Part shown: positions 22,909 through 30,755 of the stretch, piece after piece
Position numbering within the stretch: the first letter of the stretch is position 1
Layout: the number at the start of each line of letters is the position of its first letter
NCBI GenBank assembly: GCA_003576945.1
Contig: QEVC01000005.1
Span: forward strand, 1 to 53,575
Length of the DNA stretch: 53,575 nt
Direction: 5' to 3'
DNA from: Candidatus Microgenomates bacterium
Lineage (GTDB): Bacteria > Patescibacteriota > Microgenomatia > UBA1400 > UBA12108
Program-made: the position numbers and the translations under genes
Notes under the pieces: generated by a model
What the model saw: the letters and a program-made list of their open reading frames with translations, nothing else
Told to the model about the DNA's origin: nothing
The model's database searches: none

Positions 22909-23674
22909 AAAGAATAGCCTTGGTGACCCAGGAACGTGGTAAGAAGCGAACTAAGAGCGTGCCTAGTCTATTAACCCAGCCATAAACTGCGACTCTTTTT
23001 GAGTTCATCATGGCATGATATCCATATTCAGCAACTTGTCGTGAGGTGGGCATTTTACCGAGGATTCCGCAGGTCTTTTCTTTACCAGCTACAGACCAAA
23101 AGTTGGACTGCGTTGGCCCTGGACAGAGGGTGGTGAGCGAGACATTGGTGCCTGATAATTCTTCTGAAACTGCCTCTGACAAATGAAGAACATAGGCTTT
23201 GGTGGCAAAATAAACTGCCATAAGTGGTCCAGGCTGGAAGGCGGCACCACTTGCGACATTCACAATGTATGCTGGTTCTCCTCCTAGCATTTTGTTAGCA
23301 TACATTTTGGTCAAGTAAGTGAGTGTGGTGATATTTAGATTGATCATTTTTAGTTCTTTTTCCCAGCTAGTCTGAGTAAAGGTACCATAATCACCAAAAC
23401 CGGCGTTGTTGATCAGATAGGTTGGATTTATTTTTTGTTTACTGAGCTTACCGACGAGGATCTCAGCATTTGAGACTTCGGAGAGATCTAGGGGGTGAAT
23501 GATTACTTTGATTTTGTAGAGTTTGATGAGTTCTTTTGAGAGCGAATTAAGTGCATTGATATTTCTGGCTACTAAGATCAGGTTGACCTGATTCTTGGCA
23601 AAAATGCGTGCGAATTCTAGCCCTATCCCACTACTGGCACCGGTAATTAGAGCCCATTTTTGATTATTCTTCAT
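22892..23674 (-). CDS. Short-chain dehydrogenase/reductase
   Basis: A 260-aa classical SDR oxidoreductase using NAD(P). It shows the cofactor motif TGASSGIG (10-17), the structural NNAG motif (about 90-93), catalytic Ser in VNVASGAAF, and YFATK with Tyr and Lys. The C-terminus is somewhat hydrophobic. Similar DltE-like SDRs act on acyl or sugar substrates, but the substrate is not clear here. TACAAT lies eight bases before the ATG, back to back with the promoter of the zinc-ribbon gene at 23724. Confidence 0.9.
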   Translation of the reverse strand: MKNNQKWALITGASSGIGLEFARIFAKNQVNLILVARNINALNSLSKELIKLYKIKVIIHPLDLSEVSNAEILVGKLSKQKINPTYLINNAGFGDYGTFTQTSWEKELKMINLNITTLTYLTKMYANKMLGGEPAYIVNVASGAAFQPGPLMAVYFATKAYVLHLSEAVSEELSGTNVSLTTLCPGPTQSNFWSVAGKEKTCGILGKMPTSRQVAEYGYHAMMNSKRVAVYGWVNRLGTLLVRFLPRSWVTKAILYAQST

Positions 23675-23723
23675 ATATCTTTATTGTACCTCCCCGAACG
23701 ATCATGTGTTATAGTAGAACACT

Positions 23724-24260
23724 ATGGAAGAGAAATGTCCTAAATGTGGTTCAGATTTATCACCAGTAACAACAACCAGAACAGGTAGGGAGTTGCAGCG
23801 CTGTAGCGCTGGAAGCTGGAATCCAGAAACACACAAGAACGAAGGCTGTGATTATGTTAAGTGGCTGGAGTTTAAACCCCAAGAACTTGATGAGAAGTGT
23901 CCCAAGTGTGGTAGCCCACTTGTGATTAATATGACTCGCTTTGGCAAGAAAATGAAGAAGTGTAGTACTAATGTTTGGAATAGGGAGACAAAAAAAGCTG
24001 AGGGCTGTGACTACGTAGAATGGATTAACGGCACTACCGAAAAACTTGATGAAGATTGTCCTGAGTGTGGTCAAAAGCTAGTTCTCTATACAACAGCTGC
24101 GGGCAAAAAAATGAAAAAATGTAGTACGGCTGGATGGGATAGAGAGAATAAGCAGGCAACAGGCTGCACCTATGTCCAATGGCTTAAGGTTGATGACTAC
24201 GCCAAGACCCCCGAAGGAGATGAGTTTATGCCACCCGAACCGCACCCTAGTGAACTCTAA
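23724..24260 (+). CDS. Triple topoisomerase-type zinc-ribbon protein
   Basis: A 178-aa protein made almost wholly of three tandem C4 zinc ribbons of the kind found at the C-terminus of DNA topoisomerase I. Each has CPxCG, a Gly-Lys/Arg segment, C-S, and GCxY(V)xW (near residues 4-48, 54-102 and 108-156). An acidic Pro-rich tail follows. No topoisomerase catalytic domain is present. The protein may bind single-stranded DNA or RNA on its own. TGT-TATAGT lies eight bases before the ATG. Confidence 0.85.
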   Translation: MEEKCPKCGSDLSPVTTTRTGRELQRCSAGSWNPETHKNEGCDYVKWLEFKPQELDEKCPKCGSPLVINMTRFGKKMKKCSTNVWNRETKKAEGCDYVEWINGTTEKLDEDCPECGQKLVLYTTAAGKKMKKCSTAGWDRENKQATGCTYVQWLKVDDYAKTPEGDEFMPPEPHPSEL

Positions 24261-24269
24261 AATATTTTC

Positions 24270-25412
24270 TTATTTAGTTTGTTTTAGTGGGAGATAGATT
24301 GCGCCGAGCCCGATCCAGGTTGCAATCATACCAATAAAATATCCTCCAACTGGGACGAGCTTGAGGAGGTGGAATATAGTAACACCGACAAACATCTCAA
24401 ATAATGGAGTAGTCTTGCTAATAGATGCCGCACTAAAAACTGTACGCGCGATAGCGAGCGAAATCACAATTTTAGCTGTGTAAAGAAGAATAACGTATAG
24501 AGGTAGTGCGAGGAGTGCGAGCGGAACACCAATCACAGTGAGCGATAATAAGACGAGAGCTGGTGGGGTAAGGATCGTGATAAGTAGGCCTGAGCCGAGT
24601 GCATTTAAGCTACGGTTGTGGAGTGAGCTCACTGCAGTGTTGAGAGGTTTTTTAAGCAGCCAGATCATGACACCACCTACGAGGAGCATGCTAACGTATG
24701 ACCAGATGCGCCAAATGTAGCCAAAGTTGCGACGATTTTGCTCGTCGATAGTTTGCTTTTGTTTCCACGTTTCGGGCTCGGTTACGACGTTGGTAACACC
24801 CTTGACACTAGATTGATTGTCGATTGTACCGTTTTCGGGAGAGAGAAAATAGGTAAGATCTTTGTTGATACTGGTTTTGGGACCGAGAGTTATATCCTCG
24901 CCGGCGAGACGTGCCTCACCTAGGACGGGGGCGTTATGATAAATACTCCGACCTGCGAGCATGAGGGAGCGAGCGACGGTGGCATCACTCCTTATACTGT
25001 TACCTGCGGACAGAAGCGAACCACCCAGTAAGGTATCACTACTGACATTAACGCTTTGACCTGCCATATGGAGCGAGTCGCTAACCTTTGCACGATTTAG
25101 CGAAATATTGCGACCAAACAGGTAAGCGTCCTGGCCGATGGAGCCTTCGATCGTTAAGTCGCTGCCGATAGCGGTCGTGTCACCAGTAATCGTACCGGTA
25201 ACAAAAATGTTCTCCGCCATAGCATAGAGATCTCCTTCTACCCTACCCTCGATCCGCACGGTTTTACCAGCGACATAAAGGTCATCTACTACTACTTCAT
25301 TTTTACCAACTACTATCTCCCCCTCACCATACTGGACTTTGGCCAGGACAGAAGAAGGAAATAGCATGAGTACTGAAAGAGTAAACAATATAGTCGCTAG
25401 AGATTTTTTCAT
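24270..25412 (-). CDS. Bactofilin-like beta-helix membrane protein
   Basis: A 380-aa protein with a signal peptide (MKKSLATILFTLSVLMLFPSS), a long repetitive region (about 25-195) rich in VxGxVxGD-like turns (DLYVAGKTVRIEGRVEGDLY) typical of a right-handed beta-helix as in bactofilins, and four membrane helices in the last 150 residues. The frame extends to 25502, but the ATG at 25412 starts a proper signal peptide and lies just after the upstream stop. The repeat domain probably sits outside the cell and may polymerise. Exact role unknown. Confidence 0.8.
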   Translation of the reverse strand: MKKSLATILFTLSVLMLFPSSVLAKVQYGEGEIVVGKNEVVVDDLYVAGKTVRIEGRVEGDLYAMAENIFVTGTITGDTTAIGSDLTIEGSIGQDAYLFGRNISLNRAKVSDSLHMAGQSVNVSSDTLLGGSLLSAGNSIRSDATVARSLMLAGRSIYHNAPVLGEARLAGEDITLGPKTSINKDLTYFLSPENGTIDNQSSVKGVTNVVTEPETWKQKQTIDEQNRRNFGYIWRIWSYVSMLLVGGVMIWLLKKPLNTAVSSLHNRSLNALGSGLLITILTPPALVLLSLTVIGVPLALLALPLYVILLYTAKIVISLAIARTVFSAASISKTTPLFEMFVGVTIFHLLKLVPVGGYFIGMIATWIGLGAIYLPLKQTK

Positions 25413-25417
25413 AATAA

Positions 25418-25660
25418 TTATTTTCCTATACCAATAAATTGGAGTAAGTGATAAACCAAAAACCCGGGCCAGGTAATGGTCTGAAAGATATGCCAGAGCC
25501 ACTCGGATATCCCATTAGATCCGGGGAGAAAATAAAAGGCAGCGCCGATTAGGCCGATCCCGTAGAGCGGACTCTCCACACTACCACTCTTTTTGCCACA
25601 ATTACAGTTACAATCTTGACACATCTCTACCGTCTTTTCTTTTACCGCACTTTTCTTCAT
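25418..25660 (-). CDS. Small membrane protein with a Cys-rich N-terminus
   Basis: An 80-aa protein. The cytoplasmic N-terminus has MCQDCNCNCGKK, which could hold a metal. Two hydrophobic stretches follow (YGIGLIGAAFYFLP and WPGFLVYHLLQFIGIG). The ATG has AGGAG seven bases upstream, and the bactofilin-like gene starts five bases after the stop, so the two form an operon. I have an impression of similar proteins in other Patescibacteria; function unknown. Confidence 0.72.
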   Translation of the reverse strand: MKKSAVKEKTVEMCQDCNCNCGKKSGSVESPLYGIGLIGAAFYFLPGSNGISEWLWHIFQTITWPGFLVYHLLQFIGIGK

Positions 25661-25731
25661 TAAGTCTCCTTCTGAATATAATATATACTACGTGGTCTTG
25701 ATTATATATGAATTAATATTCAAATCTCGTA

Positions 25732-26059
25732 ATGGCAATAGAGAAGTGGTTAAACGAAAATAGAACTCAAATAGAGACTGTATTAGAGGACTTTGCAATT
25801 AGTCACGTATATTTTTGGACAGTGACCAAGAAAGAGGTTGTCACTATCTGATCACGGTTTATGCAGCGTAATCGAAAATAAACGAATTGTTTTTCCTCCA
25901 CCATTTCAACACAAAAAGGTTACAGTTTTTTCGAATGATGACCCAGATGGCACTCCACACTTTGTAGGTTTCGATGGAATAAAAATATTAGACATAGTAT
26001 CAGGCCAATTCTTTAGTAAATGCAATACAAGAAAATCTAGCACTGACTTACGTATTTAA
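25732..26059 (+). pseudogene. Possible frameshifted hypothetical gene
   Basis: An ATG at 25732 opens a 39-codon frame (MAIEKWLNENRTQIETVLED ... TKKEVVTI) ending at 25851. The +1 frame is open from 25825 to 26059 and continues in protein-like style (LSDHGLCSVIENKRIVFPPP ... DDPDGTPHFVGFDGIKILD). Read together they give about 110 aa, as if one gene had lost or gained a base near 25825-25851. No ribosome site is evident. It could also be two chance ORFs. Confidence 0.3.
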
Positions 26060-26132
26060 CTACCCGAAATCTTGATTAATCTAATTTGTATCTAATTGTT
26101 CAGGCATAGTATGGGGATCTAGTCTAGCTTAT

Positions 26133-26270
26133 CGCCGAACAGGTCTCCCAGACATTCTGTCTGGAGGCATTTCTCAGGTGCCTGTGGCACTTGAAGTGCA
26201 GGACCCTCACCCTGTTGGGTTCGAGTAATACCTGTATCATTCAAAAAAGTCGGACTAATCCGAATTTTTT
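26133..26270 (+). ncRNA. Candidate structured RNA of unknown class
   Basis: A nested fold can be drawn. Outer stem P1 pairs CCGAACAGG (26135-26143) with CCTGTTGG (26211-26218), one G bulged. Inside are hairpin P2 (26145-26166, CTCC-C-AGAC with GTCTGGAG) and hairpin P3 (26177-26205, GGT-CCT and AGG-ACC around GCACT-TGA-AGTGC). A terminator-like hairpin with T-tract ends at 26270. No protein frame fits and I cannot assign a known RNA family. Confidence 0.35.
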
Positions 26271-26275
26271 GAATG
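26238..26275 (-). terminator. Bidirectional terminator hairpin after tRNA-Gln
   Basis: CATTCAAAAAA, stem TCGGA / TCCGA with a small loop, then TTTTTTGAATG. A-tract and T-tract flank the stem on both sides, so it can end the tRNA-Gln transcript on the minus strand and any plus-strand transcript from 26133. Confidence 0.8.
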
Positions 26276-26346
26276 TTGCCGAGCAGGGACTCGAACCCCA
26301 ATATTCAGATCCAGATTCTGAAGTCCTACCATTAGACGACTCGGCA
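26276..26346 (-). tRNA. tRNA-Gln (anticodon CTG)
   Basis: The cloverleaf folds well: acceptor TGCCGAG/CTCGGCA, D arm GTC...GAC, anticodon stem TCAGA/TCTGA with loop ATCTGGA (anticodon CTG, reads CAG), and T loop TTCGAGT. The discriminator is A and the next bases are CAT, so CCA is not encoded and must be added by the CCA enzyme (35790-37193). TGG-TAAAAT, an extended -10, lies 11 bases upstream. Confidence 0.92.
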
Positions 26347-26528
26347 GTGATGTATGTATTTTACCACGACTTAATCGTTACCCAGAGTAGATCGCCGAGA
26401 TATCTTGTGATTTGACAAACATTGACCGAGCGACCAAGAACAGACACTAGTAACGAGAATAACCTCTAAAAAGAAAGCAATCGATAATTCTAATTTTTGA
26501 AAAATATTTCGCTCTATGTTGTTGTTCA

Positions 26529-27296
26529 TTATCTACTTTTGTAGTATAGCTTGGGGAAGAAAGGGGGAGTCTTTTTTGCGTAGGCCGCCCAGTCTTTGCG
26601 ATCTTTATACTTTGCTTCGAGTATGGGGATACCCGAGACTTTGAGTAATAGAAAATCGATCATGATTGGACCAGCAAATGCTAGTAGATTGCCGGAAGCA
26701 AAATATGAGATGAGGGCGATCCCCCACCAGAGTGTAGCTTCGCCACAGTAGTTAGGATGGCGAGTATAGCGCCATAGGCCTGTGGTCATTAGTTTGCCTT
26801 TGCTGGATTTTTGGCTTTTGAACACAGTTAGTTGATAGTCCCCAATGGCCTCAAAGTAAAAACCAAGCAACCAGATTGCAAATCCGACAAACAGCCATGA
26901 ACGGCTAACATCCCCGGCTCCGGTGCCAAGTAAAATCGGGAGTGATGCCAACTGCATAAAAACCCACTGAAGCAGATAAACCTGTAAAAATGATCGAACC
27001 AACCACCATTTCCCCCAATCTTTCCGCCACTGGGCATAGCGAAAGTCCTCTTTTTTCCCGAGGTTACGCAGGGCGATGTGGGTCGCGAGACGGACGCCCC
27101 AAGTAGCAGTTAAAACCATGATGAGTGTGGTGACAGTGGTCGGATTATGTAAATAGGCAATGACTGAGATTAGAACAAAACCTAGACCCCAAATGATGTC
27201 GACAATTCCGTTATTTTTGATGAGAGTTGCGGTCAAAAAAGTAAGGATAAATAGAGTCAAGCTAGCGAGAGAAGTAGATAAAATTAATGTTTCCAT
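26529..27296 (-). CDS. DUF1295 membrane protein (steroid 5-alpha-reductase-like fold)
   Basis: A 255-aa membrane protein with about six helices. The C-terminal half has the DUF1295 signature GLWRYTRHPNYCGEATLWWG (about residues 175-195) followed by EAKYKDRKDWAAYAKKTPPFFP, the pattern shared with isoprenylcysteine methyltransferase and steroid reductase-like enzymes. Such proteins are thought to be reductases or methyltransferases acting on lipids at the membrane. No partner gene indicates a pathway. It is divergent from the HD-domain gene with 27 nt between starts. Confidence 0.88.
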   Translation of the reverse strand: METLILSTSLASLTLFILTFLTATLIKNNGIVDIIWGLGFVLISVIAYLHNPTTVTTLIMVLTATWGVRLATHIALRNLGKKEDFRYAQWRKDWGKWWLVRSFLQVYLLQWVFMQLASLPILLGTGAGDVSRSWLFVGFAIWLLGFYFEAIGDYQLTVFKSQKSSKGKLMTTGLWRYTRHPNYCGEATLWWGIALISYFASGNLLAFAGPIMIDFLLLKVSGIPILEAKYKDRKDWAAYAKKTPPFFPKLYYKSR

Positions 27297-27323
27297 AGTA
27301 CCTATGCTACCATACAGCTAACT

Positions 27324-27923
27324 ATGCAAATCCGTGATCTTTACGACAAATACAACTTAATGCCACAACTAAGAGAGCATCAGCTTAGAGTGGGGGGTGT
27401 AGTTAGGCTAATTACAAATGATCACGACAGCATAGTGACGGCACTTGTTCACGACATGGGAAATATAGTTAAATTTGATCTTGGTAAATCTGGGCTGGCA
27501 GAGGATGAGCTAGAGAGATGGTTGGCAGAGCAAAAGCAAACTAGAGAAATGTACGGGACGGAGGCGCATGAGACTACCTACACAATGTTGAAAGAAGTTG
27601 GGATGACTAAATATGTACAGTACCTCAAGGAGGAAGGGAAAGCCTACCAGTGGGATGATCTGGATCAGGAGTTTTTTATTAACTTATCAAAACCTGCACT
27701 GCTGACGCTGTATGGCGATTTAAGGGTCGGTATTAATGGCGTTACGAGCATACAGGGTAGAATTGAAGATTTAGAGAGACGATATGGAGCACCACGACCA
27801 GAATCACCTTGGATCGAGAAGCTAGAATCATATGTACAAACCTTAACAATGATGGAAATTAAGAACATAAGAGAAGAGATGGTTGTTCCCCTTTTTGACG
27901 AGTTGTTGACAATAACCGTATAA
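27324..27923 (+). CDS. HD-domain protein (putative phosphohydrolase)
   Basis: A 199-aa protein with the HD pattern: His in LREHQLRVGGVV (about 18), then HDMGN (about residues 48-52) and a downstream Asp. HD proteins hydrolyse phosphate esters of nucleotides with metal help, but the substrate is not evident. The last codons overlap the proS promoter: the -35 (27895-27900) is in the gene and its TAA stop lies within the -10 TATAAT (27919-27924). Confidence 0.75.
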   Translation: MQIRDLYDKYNLMPQLREHQLRVGGVVRLITNDHDSIVTALVHDMGNIVKFDLGKSGLAEDELERWLAEQKQTREMYGTEAHETTYTMLKEVGMTKYVQYLKEEGKAYQWDDLDQEFFINLSKPALLTLYGDLRVGINGVTSIQGRIEDLERRYGAPRPESPWIEKLESYVQTLTMMEIKNIREEMVVPLFDELLTITV

Positions 27924-27924
27924 T
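27895..27924 (+). promoter_or_regulatory. Promoter of the T-box leader and proS
   Basis: TTGACG (27895-27900), an 18-bp spacer, and TATAAT (27919-27924). Predicted start of transcription is near 27931. The TAA inside TATAAT is the stop codon of the HD-domain gene. Confidence 0.75.
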
Positions 27925-27930
27925 GTAACT

Positions 27931-28092
27931 AATTGAAAAAGCGATGAAGGGGTTTCCCGCCCTGGAGCTGGATACGATGAGTATCCCGAGGTCACGCGAG
28001 AAGTGATAAAGTAAGTTAAACAGCGAGGTGGTAACGTCCGTTTGAAGACCCTTGCATGTATCCGAGTTATTGGGTGCGTGCAAGGGTTTTTT
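27931..28092 (+). promoter_or_regulatory. T-box riboswitch controlling proS
   Basis: The 3' half is a textbook T-box switch. Antiterminator: GCGAGG (28023-28028) pairs with CCTTGC (28050-28055), with a seven-base bulge TGGTAAC (consensus UGGNACC) whose TGGT pairs with the ACCA end of uncharged tRNA, plus an inner GTC/GAC helix. Terminator: ACCCTTGCA (28048-28056) pairs with TGCAAGGGT (28079-28087), then a T-run. The shared CCTTGC makes them mutually exclusive. The 5' half has base stem GCG(A)TGA/TCACGC and apical hairpin GGATAC/GTATCC. CCC or CCG (27985-27988), a Pro codon, follows the apical hairpin as probable specifier. Transcription of proS would rise when tRNA-Pro is uncharged. Confidence 0.88.
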
Positions 28093-28121
28093 GTACCTAA
28101 AATAATATGTAAGGAGAATAT

Positions 28122-29363
28122 ATGAAATACTCAAAACTATTTAGCAAAACTCTAAAGTCGGCGCCGGCTAATGCAGACACAGTTAATCACAAACTCTTAG
28201 TCCAAGCCGGATACGTAAGACAAGTGATGGCTGGCGTATATACCTACACCCCCTTAGGGCTTAGAGTACTTAACAAAATCAGTAACATTATTCGCGAAGA
28301 GATGAACACGATCGGGGGACAAGAAGTGCTCATGCCCCTACTGCACCCCAGCTCGATCTGGAAACAGACTGGAGGATGGGACAAAATCGATGTGCTTTTT
28401 AAGGTAAAGAGCCGAACTGGTCGCGACTACGCGCTAGCACAAAGCAACGAAGAAACAGTCACCCCACTGGTTAAAGAGTGGATCCATAGCGAGCGTGACC
28501 TCCCTCTTGCGGTATACCACATCAACTCCAAGTTCCGTGACGAGCTTAGGAGTAAGAGTGGCATATTACGTGGTCGTGAGTTTTTGATGAAGGACATGTA
28601 TAGCTGGCATTCCACACAAGAGAACTTTGACCGCTTTTACCAAATAGTAAAAGAGGCCTACTTTAAAATATTTAATCGCATGGGATTATCGGCTAAGGCA
28701 ACAGAAGCGTCGGGTGGAGCGTTTACTGAGAAAGTTAGTTATGAGTTTGAGGTACTATCTGAGGCAGGTGAAGCACACATTCTTCACTGCGAAAGCTGCA
28801 ACTGGTGTGTTAACTCAGATGACATAACTACATATAAAGCTGGTGAAGATTGTCCTAAGTGTGGTAAAGCCAAGCTAGAAGAAGCCAAGGCGGCTGAGCT
28901 AGGGAATGTATTTGACCTAGGCACAAAGTATACAAAAGCTTTTGACATTAGTATTAACAATGCCCAAGGTGAAAAAATATATCCAATCATGGGTTGTTAT
29001 GGAATAGGTGTATCGCGCACTATGGGAGTACTCGTCGAGACCTTTCATGACGAGCGTGGGATTATCTGGCCCGAATCGGTTGCGCCATTTAAAGTTCACC
29101 TCATCTCTCTTGCTGGTAAGAATGGTGAAGTCGCAAAAAGAGCTGATGAGGTTTACACAAAACTCACCCTCGCTGGCATTGAAGTACTATACGATGAACG
29201 AGAGAGTGCTGGAGCTGGAGCAAAACTCGCAGACGCGGACCTACTCGGCATCCCTTATAGAGTGGTGGTCTCAGAAAAAACGGGCGACGCTGTTGAGCTT
29301 AAAAAGCGGAGCGAAAAAGAATCAAAATTGGTCAGTACTGAAGAACTACTTAAGTCGCTCTAA
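28122..29363 (+). CDS. proS: Prolyl-tRNA synthetase without the large editing domain
   Basis: A 413-aa class II synthetase that charges tRNA-Pro. Motif 2 (FRDELRSKSGILRGREFLM, near 138-156) and motif 3 (GCYGIGVSRTMG, 291-302) are present, with a C-terminal anticodon-binding domain (from about 320). The usual bacterial insertion of about 180 residues between motifs 2 and 3, which edits Ala-tRNA-Pro, is reduced to a short segment with a Cys cluster CxxCxxC ... CxxC (Cys223, 226, 229, 244, 247) that may bind zinc. An AAGGAG site precedes the ATG. The upstream T-box senses tRNA-Pro. The stop overlaps the convergent gltX end by 18 nt. Confidence 0.96.
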   Translation: MKYSKLFSKTLKSAPANADTVNHKLLVQAGYVRQVMAGVYTYTPLGLRVLNKISNIIREEMNTIGGQEVLMPLLHPSSIWKQTGGWDKIDVLFKVKSRTGRDYALAQSNEETVTPLVKEWIHSERDLPLAVYHINSKFRDELRSKSGILRGREFLMKDMYSWHSTQENFDRFYQIVKEAYFKIFNRMGLSAKATEASGGAFTEKVSYEFEVLSEAGEAHILHCESCNWCVNSDDITTYKAGEDCPKCGKAKLEEAKAAELGNVFDLGTKYTKAFDISINNAQGEKIYPIMGCYGIGVSRTMGVLVETFHDERGIIWPESVAPFKVHLISLAGKNGEVAKRADEVYTKLTLAGIEVLYDERESAGAGAKLADADLLGIPYRVVVSEKTGDAVELKKRSEKESKLVSTEELLKSL

Positions 29364-30731
29364 GACAACATCCCGACCGAGAATGATCATTGACTCAGTA
29401 AGTGGCGGGCTCACTTTTTTGCCAGTGATGGCCAGTCTTAATGCGGCAAAGAATGGTCCATTCTTCCATCCCTTGGCTTTGACCGACTCGACGAGTTTGG
29501 TCTCGATCCCCTCTTTGGTCCAATCGCAGGCTGACAAAACCTCTTTGGCAACACTTAGATAAATTTGCTCCTCTTCGCTAAACTCTGGTGATGTTGGAGT
29601 GCGATAAAAGAAATCAGTTAATGACTCAAAATCGCGGAGCGTAGTTAAACGAGATTTGACTAAGGGCATTAGCGCTGGAAGGAGGTCAATTGGACAATCG
29701 GCTGGGATAAAGCCCGATTGTAAACGCTGAATTAATTCTTCGTCACTTAATGCGCGGATGTAGTAGCCGTTGTAATAGTTGAGTTTATCAAGATCATAGA
29801 TCGGAGCAGTTTTTGTTACACGATCTAAACTAAAAACTTCCAAAAATTCTTTGAGCGAGAAAATCTCTTTACCTTCAAGATGAGACCACCCCATGAGAGC
29901 CATAAAGTTGTTGAGAGCTTCTGGCAAGTATCCGCGATCGCGGTGTGAAAGGATGCTAACATCATTTTTGCGCTTGCTCATCTTACTTTTATCTTTGTTA
30001 CGTATAACTGGGAGGTGAGCAAAAACTGGTGGTTCCCATCCAAATGCAGCGTAAAGAAGAAGATGCTTAGGGGTACTACTGAGCCATTCTTCACCACGGA
30101 CAACGTGAGTAATCTCCATCAAATGATCATCTACAACCACAGCAAGATGGTAGGTAGGATATCCGTCGGATTTTATGAGAACTTGATCGTCGATTCCGGC
30201 GTTTTCGAATGCTACTTCACCGCGAATAGGGTCATGACAGATTGTCACGCCATCTTTTGGTACAGCCAAGCGGATAACAAATGGCAAATTGGACTGAAGA
30301 TTGGTCTGAATATCTGAATCCGTGAGAGTTCGACAGTGACCATCATAACGTGGTAATTGTTTGGCTTTTAGCTGTGATTGTCTAACTTTTTCTAATCTTT
30401 CCTTGGTACAGAAACAATAATACGCGTGTTTATTTATGACCAGTTCTTTTGCATACTTTTGATAGATATCGAGTCGCTCTGATTGTGTATAGGGAGCATG
30501 AGGCCCACCTAAATCTGGTCCTTCGTCGTGAGTATAACCGAGCCATTTCATGGCATCAAATATTACAGCGACGGCACCTTCGACGTAACGCTCGCGATCT
30601 GTATCTTCTATACGGATTAAAAACTGACCCTTGCCTTGGCGGGCTAGTGCAAGATTGCGCATTGCGATGTAAGCGGTGCCTAAGTGAGCAATGCCAGTCG
30701 GTGATGGAGCAATCCTAGTTCGAGTAGTCAT
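29346..30731 (-). CDS. gltX: Glutamyl-tRNA synthetase
   Basis: A 461-aa class I synthetase. The HIGH-type signature is APSPTGIAHLGTAYIAMRN (8-26) and the KMSKS loop is KSKMSKRKND (near 250). The C-terminal helical anticodon domain is complete. The CxC zinc-type region after HIGH reads YCFC. It may charge tRNA-Gln as well, because the window shows tRNA-Gln and many bacteria lack GlnRS; this is inference. TATAAT lies seven bases before the ATG, back to back with the promoter of the next plus-strand gene. Confidence 0.96.
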   Translation of the reverse strand: MTTRTRIAPSPTGIAHLGTAYIAMRNLALARQGKGQFLIRIEDTDRERYVEGAVAVIFDAMKWLGYTHDEGPDLGGPHAPYTQSERLDIYQKYAKELVINKHAYYCFCTKERLEKVRQSQLKAKQLPRYDGHCRTLTDSDIQTNLQSNLPFVIRLAVPKDGVTICHDPIRGEVAFENAGIDDQVLIKSDGYPTYHLAVVVDDHLMEITHVVRGEEWLSSTPKHLLLYAAFGWEPPVFAHLPVIRNKDKSKMSKRKNDVSILSHRDRGYLPEALNNFMALMGWSHLEGKEIFSLKEFLEVFSLDRVTKTAPIYDLDKLNYYNGYYIRALSDEELIQRLQSGFIPADCPIDLLPALMPLVKSRLTTLRDFESLTDFFYRTPTSPEFSEEEQIYLSVAKEVLSACDWTKEGIETKLVESVKAKGWKNGPFFAALRLAITGKKVSPPLTESMIILGRDVVLERLK

Positions 30732-30738
30732 GGAAAGT

Positions 30739-30748
30739 ATTATATACT
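30739..30748. promoter_or_regulatory. Overlapping divergent -10 boxes of gltX and the 30756 gene
   Basis: TATAAT on the minus strand (30744-30739) and TATACT on the plus strand (30743-30748) share two bases. Each ends seven bases before its ATG. Only one polymerase could use the site at a time, and both mRNAs would be leaderless. Confidence 0.6.
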
Positions 30749-30755
30749 AGAGCAT

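Noticed and set aside
26167-26236. tRNA-Ser-like element (CTTGAAG loop, GGGTTCGAGT)
   Set aside because: The anticodon-like loop would read TGA, but the T stem and acceptor do not pair, so it is not a working tRNA; kept only as part of a candidate structured RNA.
27906-27924. TTGACA at 27906-27911 as the -35 of the proS promoter
   Set aside because: It is only seven bases from the -10; TTGACG at 27895 gives a proper 18-bp spacer.
27859-28134. 91-aa minus-strand ORF over the proS leader
   Set aside because: It is opposite the T-box leader, which explains the sequence by RNA structure.
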